Source of the DNA: Nitrospirota bacterium
GTDB taxonomy: Bacteria > Nitrospirota > Thermodesulfovibrionia > Thermodesulfovibrionales > Dissulfurispiraceae
DNA length: 39,356 bases
NCBI GenBank assembly: GCA_015233365.1
Contig: JADFXU010000023.1
Location: 1-39,356, forward strand
Direction: 5' to 3'
Numbering within the stretch: the first letter of the stretch is position 1; each line of letters begins with the position of its first letter. The position numbers and the translations under genes are program-made. Shown one piece after another: positions 34,401 to 39,356 of the stretch. Below the pieces are notes generated by a model. The model searched no databases. It saw nothing but the letters and a program-made list of their open reading frames with translations, and was not told where the DNA came from.

Positions 34401-37400
34401 GGGGCGATACTGTTTCTCTGGTTTGCCTCGCCCTTTATTGCGTGGCGGATCAGCCTGCCGCTTGTCCGCAGCGAAGCGAGGCTGAGGCCTGACCAGACCG
34501 TCTTTCTTCGAAAGCTTTCCCGAAAGACCTGGGCCTTTTTCGAGACCTTCGTAGGCCCCGAAGACCATTGGCTGCCGCCTGATAACTATCAGGAGCACCC
34601 CGCCCCTGCCGTTGCTCACCGCACGTCTCCGACCAACATGGGACTTGCGCTGCTGGCGAGTTTGTCCGCCCACGACTTCGGCTATATTTCTACGCGGCAG
34701 CTCATTGAACGCACGACTAATGCACTCTCTACAATGGAAGAGCTGGAGCGCTACCGGGGCCACTTCTACAATTGGTACGACACGCAGACTCTGAAGCCGC
34801 TGCCGCCCAAATATGTTTCGACTGTGGACAGCGGCAACCTCGCAGGCCATCTGCTGACTTTGCGGCAGGGTCTGCTCGCGCTTCCCGATCAGAGGATCCC
34901 GGGTCCGCAAGTTTTTAACGGACTCCGCGACACACTATGGATTCTCCTGGACGTTGCGACCGAAAACCGTTATGAAGGTAACGTCTCTGCCTTGCTCGAT
35001 CTGCTGCAGAGGGAGCTTGAATCCGTGTGCAATGTCCAACCAACCGCGCTTACGGCTGTGCGGCTCCACCTTGATCAACTTTCAAAGTACGCAGAAGAGG
35101 TGCTTTCCAGGATCGATAGCCTGGGTGTTAGTCAGGAGAATCAGGTCGTCTGGTGGGCACGTGCTTTTGCCGGGCAATGCCGGGCGGCACTCGATGAGCT
35201 TACGCTTATCGCCACGTCGACCGTACCCGGCATTGATGAGTTGCCGACGCTGCGGGAGTTGGCAGGCACTGGAAACGATCTTGCCTCTGAGAGGATTACG
35301 GCTATCGAAAAGCTCGTGTTGCAATCCGGCGAACTCAGCCGAATGCAGTATGACTTCCTCTTCGACAGGGCGAGTAATTTACTGGCCATAGGGTACAACG
35401 TCGACGGCCGCAGGCGGGACACGAGTTACTACGACCTGCTGGCTTCGGAGGCGAGACTCTGCAGTTTCGTAGCGATCGCTCAGGGACAATTACCGCAGGA
35501 AAGCTGGTTTGCCCTGGGCCGCCTGCTCACAAACGTCGGTGGAGGACCGATCCTGATTTCCTGGAGCGGTTCGATGTTCGAATACCTCATGCCGCTCCTG
35601 GTAATGCCTGCTTATGAGCGTACGCTGCTCGATGAGACCTGCAAGGCGGCGGTAGCCAGGCAGATCGAGTACGGGAGGAAACGGGGGGTACCCTGGGGCA
35701 TTTCGGAATCCGCCTACAACACGATCGACGCCCAGCTCAACTACCAGTACCGCGCCTTCGGCGTACCCGGCCTGGGACTCAAACGCGGGCTCGCGGACGA
35801 CCTGGTAATTGCGCCCTATGCCTCGGCGCTTGCGCTGATGGTGGCGCCCGAGGAGGCATGCCTGAATATGCAGCGGCTCTCTGAAGAAGGATGTGAGGGG
35901 AAATTCGGTTTTTATGAAGCGATCGATTACACTCCTGCGCGTCTCCCACGCAGACAATCCAGCGCCGTGGTCCGGTCATTTATGGCTCATCATGTGGGAA
36001 TGAGCTTTCTATCCCTTGCTTATTTTCTGTTGGACCGTCCGATGCAGAAACGATTCGAGTCGGACCCATTGTTCCAGGCAACCACGCTCCTGCTCCAGGA
36101 GCGTGTGCCAAAAGCCACGGGATTCTATTTGCAGACCGCCGACCTCTCCGAATCACTTACGGCTTCCACCGGAGCGAAGACCTCTGTGCGCTCTTTCAGC
36201 AGCCCGGACACGCCGTTTCCCCAGGTGCAGTTGCTGTCCAACGGCAGATACCATGTGATGATCACGAACGCCGGCGGCGGGTACAGCCGATGGAAAGACA
36301 TCGCAGTCACGCGCTGGCGTGAAGACACGACCCGCGATAATTGGGGCACGTTTTGTTATATCCGTGAGGTGGCGAGCGGGGAGTTTTGGTCAGCTGCATT
36401 TCAGCCGGCGCTCAAACGCCCGAAGAATTATGAGGCGATTTTCTCCGAAGGCCGCGCTGAGTTTCGCCGCCGGGACCACGACTTTGACACACACACCGAA
36501 ATCGCTGTTTCTCCCGAGGATGATATTGAACTGCGCCGGATCAAGATCACCAACCGAGGCCGGACGCGCAGAGAAATCGAGGTCACGAGTTACGCGGAGG
36601 TTGTCCTTGCCCCGCCTGCCGCAGACACGCTGCATCCTGCGTTCAGCAATCTTTTTGTTCAGACCGAGATCATAGATCACAGGCAGGCGATCCTATGCAC
36701 CCGCCGCCCGCGCTCCCTCGACGAGCAATCCCCATGGATGTTTCATCTGATGGCTGTCCAGGGGGCGGAAACCGGCGAAGTTTCTTATGAGACCGACCGC
36801 ATGCGGTTCATCGGTCGCGGAAACACGGTTGCCGGTCCGCATGCCTTAAGCAGCGCTGCTGCGCTCTCGGGCAGTGAGGGCTCAGTGCTCGATCCGATCG
36901 TTGCCATACGGTATCGCATTATCCTTGATCCGGAAAGATCGGCAACAATAAATATTGTCACGGGCATCGGCGAGAACCGGGACATCTGTATGGGGTTGGT
37001 AGAGAAATACCAGGACCGGTATCTCTCGGACCGCGTATTCGATCTCGCATGGACACACAGTCAGGTGCTCCTGCGGCAGATCAACGCCACAGAGGCCGAT
37101 GCGCAACTGTATGCCGGCCTTGCCGGCTCCGTGATCTACGCCAATTCTTCGCTGCGCGCCGACCCGGGCGTTATCATCAGGAACCGCCGCGGGCAATCAG
37201 GTCTGTGGGGCTACTCCATTTCCGGGGATCTCCCGATCGTGCTGTTGCAGATCGGAGATCCGGCCAACATCGACCTGGTGCGCCAGCTCATTCAGGCCCA
37301 CGCATACTGGCGTCTCAAAGGACTGGCAGTGGACCTTGTTATTTGGAACGAAGATCACGCCGGTTACCGGCAGCTACTGCAAGATCAGATCATGGGACTC

Positions 37401-39356
37401 ATTGCCGCAGGAGTAGAAGCGAACGTGACAGAACGTCCGGGCGGCATCTTCGTAAGACCTGCGGACCAGATATCGGCTGAGGACCGCATCCTGCTCCAAA
37501 CAGTGAGCCGCGTTGTTATCAGCGACAGCCTTGGCCCGCTTGAGGACCAGATCGACCGCCGCAGCATTGCGCCGCTGATAGTGCCGCGCCTTGCGCATAC
37601 ACGGAGCCGCCGCGCCGAACCCTCAAGTGCCTCAACAATGCCTCGCAGCGATCTGCTGTTTTTTAACGGAATTGGAGGATTCACCCCCGATGGCCGGGAG
37701 TATATTATTACGACCACCCGCGAGCAGGTGACTCCGGCCCCATGGGCCAATGTGCTTGCCAATTCTCACTTCGGGACAGTTATTTCGGAAAGCGGAGGCG
37801 CCTACACCTGGAGCGAGAATGCTCATGAGTTCCGTCTCACTCCCTGGTACAACGACCCGGTAAACGATTCCAGCGGAGAAGCCTTTTACCTCCGCGATGA
37901 AGAGAGCGGACTTTTCTGGTCCCCCTCGCCGCTGCCGGGCCGGGGGGCGATGCATTATGTCAGCCGCCACGGATTCGGCTACAGTGTCTTTGAACATACG
38001 GAGGACGGTATCAGATCAGAGATGTGGGTTTACGTGGCAATGGATGCATCAGTCAAGTTGACGTTATTAAAGGTGAGAAACGAATCGGGCCAATCCCGTC
38101 GACTCTCAGCCACCGGGTACGTGGAATGGGTGCTGGGAGATCTCCGCTCAAAAACGGCGATGCATGTGAGCACTGAAATTGACCCGAAGACCGGCGCGCT
38201 TTTCGGGCGGAACCCGTACAACGCGGAGTTTGCCGAGCGGACTGTGTTCTTCGACGTGGATGAGGGGACCCGGACCGTGAGCGGCGACCGGACAGAGTTC
38301 CTTGGCCGTAACGGCACACTCCGGAGCCCGGAGGCGATGACCCGCAGCCGGCTTTCCGGCAGGGTAGGGGCTGGCCTGGACCCCTGCGCCGCTATCCAGG
38401 TCCCCTTCGATCTGGCCGACGGGCAAGAGCGCGAGATTATCTTCAGGCTCGGCGTAGGGCGGGACTCATATGATGCCGGTCAACTGGTGCGCCGCTTCCG
38501 CGGACCCGCAGCCGGCCGCGGGGCGCTCGAAAAAGTCTGGCAGTACTGGAACCATACCCTCGGCGCAGTGCAGGTGGAAACGCCGGACCGGTCCGTCAAC
38601 GTACTGGCCAATGGCTGGCTCTTATACCAGACTCTGGTATGTCGTCTCTGGGCTCGGTCCGGATACTACCAGCCCGGAGGCGCCTTCGGCTTTCGCGACC
38701 AGTTGCAGGACGTGATGGCGCTTGTCCACTCTGAGCCCCGGCTTGTGCGCGAGCACCTACTCCTCTGCGCGGCCCATCAGTTCATAGAGGGAGATGTCCA
38801 GCATTGGTGGCATCCTCCATCCGGGCGCGGCGTGCGTACACATTGTTCGGACGACTTTTTGTGGTTGCCGCTGGCTGCGTGCCGCTACGTTCTGGTTACC
38901 GGAGACACAGGGGTGCTGGATGAAAGTGTCCGCTTCATCGCGGGCCGCCCGGTAAACAGTGACGAGGACTCGTATTACGATTTGCCGCACGCTTCCGAAG
39001 AAACGGCGAGTTTGTACGATCACTGTGTGCGGGCCATTCTAAGGGGCCTCACCCGCGGCGAACACGGTTTGCCGCTCATCGGCTCGGGGGACTGGAACGA
39101 TGGAATGAACATGGTAGGCGAACACGGGAAGGGTGAAAGCGTTTGGCTGGGATTCTTCCTCTACAAAGTGCTTGCGGAGTTCAGTGAGATTGCGCGTCTG
39201 CGCGGTGATCTGTCCTTCGCAGAACGCTGCAGGGAGGAAGCCGCTCAACTGCGCGGGAATATCGAAGAGAATGGCTGGGATGGCGGGTGGTATCTGCGCG
39301 CTTACTTTGACGACGGTTCTTCACTTGGTTCGGCGCGCAACCCCGAATGCCGGCTT
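31416..39356 (+). CDS. ndvB: Cyclic beta-1,2-glucan synthase NdvB-like, 3' end beyond window
   Basis: A giant + strand frame is open in every part I translated, from TTG 31416 (AAGGAGGG 9 nt upstream; ATG 31422 is the alternative) to the edge: 2647 codons. Order: an N-terminal region (EEQIRTAKRHLPKGYSREL-like text near codon 110-125), two membrane segments (about 425-487), and a GT84 glycosyltransferase with DTDTQLPRDAARQL (649-662) and RRHRWIRGDW. More membrane segments follow (about 834-885 and 969-1015). Then come a glycoamylase-like domain (APYASALALMVAPEEACLNM near 1460-1490) and GH94 phosphorylase domains ending in view with GSGDWNDGMN (Asp near 2559). Relatives are about 2800-2900 aa. 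The enzyme makes, exports and length-controls cyclic glucans for the periplasm in osmoadaptation or surface function. Confidence 0.93.
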   Translation, partial: MKMSSKTMPGNLTHLRASFRGTDLAQKCAVCEPPLRSELFSSDQMEQHGKTLAGLHKLSTGYHPDQLLARLADNEGVLTGTRSLLMEAVTTDRRITPAGEWLLDNFYLIEEQIRTARRHLPKGYSRELPRLLDGLSAGLPRVYDIALETISHSDGRIDPQSLSRFVAAYQTVTVLKLGELWAIPIMLRLALIENLRRVGARIAADRLDRNQADYWADRITEIAGKDPKSLILVIADMARSNPPLRSAFVAEFARRLQGQGPALAMPLTWIEQRLSESSLTIDHLVQSENQQQAADQVSMSNSIGSLRFLGTMDWREFVETMSVVEQTLREDVGGTYGKMDFSTRDRYRHVVEKIAKSGRLSEVEVAAEAVRLAHKNMTDKEGTRGRYDREAHVGYYLIDKGLPQLEELAHVRLSVSGAVRKVSSRFPLLFYLGTVMLMIAIFTGWLLTKAHGDGLNNWLLVMTGVLPLLCASQLAVAVVNWLATLLVIPRQLPRMDFSKGIPPEARTLTIIPTMLTSAEKIDDLIEALEVRFLANRDENLHFGLLTDFQDAAEETLPEDETLLLLARLGIEGLNEKYVNAKGDTFFLFHRPRRWNAREQVWMGYERKRGKLSELNALLRETHDHSGNRFSLVVGNTAVLLNVRYVITLDTDTQLPRDAARQLVGAMAHPLNHARYDKDKQRIVAGYGILQPRVAVSLPGTNRSRYARMYGSDPGIDPYTRAVSDVYQDLFLEGSFIGKGIYEVDAFEQALAGCFPENRILSHDLIEGCYARAGLLSDVMVYEEYPYSYGADVSRRHRWIRGDWQLVRWLLPGVPGPDGQRRKNPLSLLSRWKLFDNLRRSLAPSALTLLVLLGWTVLASPWFWTLSVIGIIFIPSLISSVLDLLKKPDDVLFGQHLTAVGRSAARRFVQVVFTLACLPYEAFFSLDAIVRTAWRMLVTHKRLLEWSPSGDPDRNSRNSRMGGLPGVCRTMWFAPFLAVSAIICLALFNPAALVAAGAILFLWFASPFIAWRISLPLVRSEARLRPDQTVFLRKLSRKTWAFFETFVGPEDHWLPPDNYQEHPAPAVAHRTSPTNMGLALLASLSAHDFGYISTRQLIERTTNALSTMEELERYRGHFYNWYDTQTLKPLPPKYVSTVDSGNLAGHLLTLRQGLLALPDQRIPGPQVFNGLRDTLWILLDVATENRYEGNVSALLDLLQRELESVCNVQPTALTAVRLHLDQLSKYAEEVLSRIDSLGVSQENQVVWWARAFAGQCRAALDELTLIATSTVPGIDELPTLRELAGTGNDLASERITAIEKLVLQSGELSRMQYDFLFDRASNLLAIGYNVDGRRRDTSYYDLLASEARLCSFVAIAQGQLPQESWFALGRLLTNVGGGPILISWSGSMFEYLMPLLVMPAYERTLLDETCKAAVARQIEYGRKRGVPWGISESAYNTIDAQLNYQYRAFGVPGLGLKRGLADDLVIAPYASALALMVAPEEACLNMQRLSEEGCEGKFGFYEAIDYTPARLPRRQSSAVVRSFMAHHVGMSFLSLAYFLLDRPMQKRFESDPLFQATTLLLQERVPKATGFYLQTADLSESLTASTGAKTSVRSFSSPDTPFPQVQLLSNGRYHVMITNAGGGYSRWKDIAVTRWREDTTRDNWGTFCYIREVASGEFWSAAFQPALKRPKNYEAIFSEGRAEFRRRDHDFDTHTEIAVSPEDDIELRRIKITNRGRTRREIEVTSYAEVVLAPPAADTLHPAFSNLFVQTEIIDHRQAILCTRRPRSLDEQSPWMFHLMAVQGAETGEVSYETDRMRFIGRGNTVAGPHALSSAAALSGSEGSVLDPIVAIRYRIILDPERSATINIVTGIGENRDICMGLVEKYQDRYLSDRVFDLAWTHSQVLLRQINATEADAQLYAGLAGSVIYANSSLRADPGVIIRNRRGQSGLWGYSISGDLPIVLLQIGDPANIDLVRQLIQAHAYWRLKGLAVDLVIWNEDHAGYRQLLQDQIMGLIAAGVEANVTERPGGIFVRPADQISAEDRILLQTVSRVVISDSLGPLEDQIDRRSIAPLIVPRLAHTRSRRAEPSSASTMPRSDLLFFNGIGGFTPDGREYIITTTREQVTPAPWANVLANSHFGTVISESGGAYTWSENAHEFRLTPWYNDPVNDSSGEAFYLRDEESGLFWSPSPLPGRGAMHYVSRHGFGYSVFEHTEDGIRSEMWVYVAMDASVKLTLLKVRNESGQSRRLSATGYVEWVLGDLRSKTAMHVSTEIDPKTGALFGRNPYNAEFAERTVFFDVDEGTRTVSGDRTEFLGRNGTLRSPEAMTRSRLSGRVGAGLDPCAAIQVPFDLADGQEREIIFRLGVGRDSYDAGQLVRRFRGPAAGRGALEKVWQYWNHTLGAVQVETPDRSVNVLANGWLLYQTLVCRLWARSGYYQPGGAFGFRDQLQDVMALVHSEPRLVREHLLLCAAHQFIEGDVQHWWHPPSGRGVRTHCSDDFLWLPLAACRYVLVTGDTGVLDESVRFIAGRPVNSDEDSYYDLPHASEETASLYDHCVRAILRGLTRGEHGLPLIGSGDWNDGMNMVGEHGKGESVWLGFFLYKVLAEFSEIARLRGDLSFAERCREEAAQLRGNIEENGWDGGWYLRAYFDDGSSLGSARNPECRL

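Noticed and set aside
1..39356. CRISPR array, tRNA or rRNA genes, prophage or transposase genes
   Set aside because: I found no regularly spaced repeats, cloverleaf-like sequence, rRNA text or recombinase motifs in the window.

Overview
The window is chromosomal DNA from a Gram-negative bacterium. It encodes a signal-peptide outer-membrane barrel protein, a periplasmic octaheme cytochrome and a cyclic beta-glucan synthase. An HAO-like cytochrome, a hydrogenase maturation chaperone (HypC), an NikMN metal importer and a hemerythrin point to an anaerobic or microaerophilic life style. Nitrospirota or a deltaproteobacterial-type lineage seems plausible, but this is inference and no rRNA marker is present.

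Region 1 (1-14.8 kb) is a reduced-phosphorus island on the + strand. After the tail of a response regulator and a small unknown gene comes a nearly complete carbon-phosphorus lyase operon. Its order is phnF (regulator), phnD, phnC, phnE (importer; the permease is a fused double-length protein), phnG-H-I-J (C-P lyase core), a GNAT acetyltransferase, phnK, a calcineurin-like metallophosphoesterase, phnL and phnM. Most genes are a few bases apart or overlap. A SAM methyltransferase follows, then a clear phosphite dehydrogenase (ptxD) with all expected catalytic residues, then a PstS-like binding protein closed by a strong terminator. phnN and phnP are not seen. Together the genes suggest import of phosphonates, and perhaps phosphite, with conversion of both to phosphate. 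The accessory enzymes are candidates for pathway steps usually done by other families.

Region 2 (14.9-22.6 kb) is a patchwork. It holds a degraded antitoxin gene, hypC, two universal stress proteins, and a minus-strand run. In transcription order that run is a thioesterase, an MFS exporter, nikM, nikN and an outer-membrane porin-like protein. A separate bacteriohemerythrin gene is also on the minus strand. The nikM leader contains a terminator-like hairpin just before the ribosome binding site.

Region 3 (22.4-29 kb) starts with a 162-bp palindromic repeat element, followed by the octaheme HAO-like cytochrome, yajQ, and the core cluster fabG-acpP-fabF-rnc with a UMF1-type MFS gene. A second palindromic element lies between fabG and acpP.

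Region 4 (29-39.4 kb) has, on the minus strand, rhlE, a conserved gene of unknown function and a cold-shock gene. Beyond these a giant + strand reading frame for an NdvB-type cyclic beta-1,2-glucan synthase runs open to the window edge (2647 codons seen). I saw no tRNA, rRNA, CRISPR array, transposase or phage gene.
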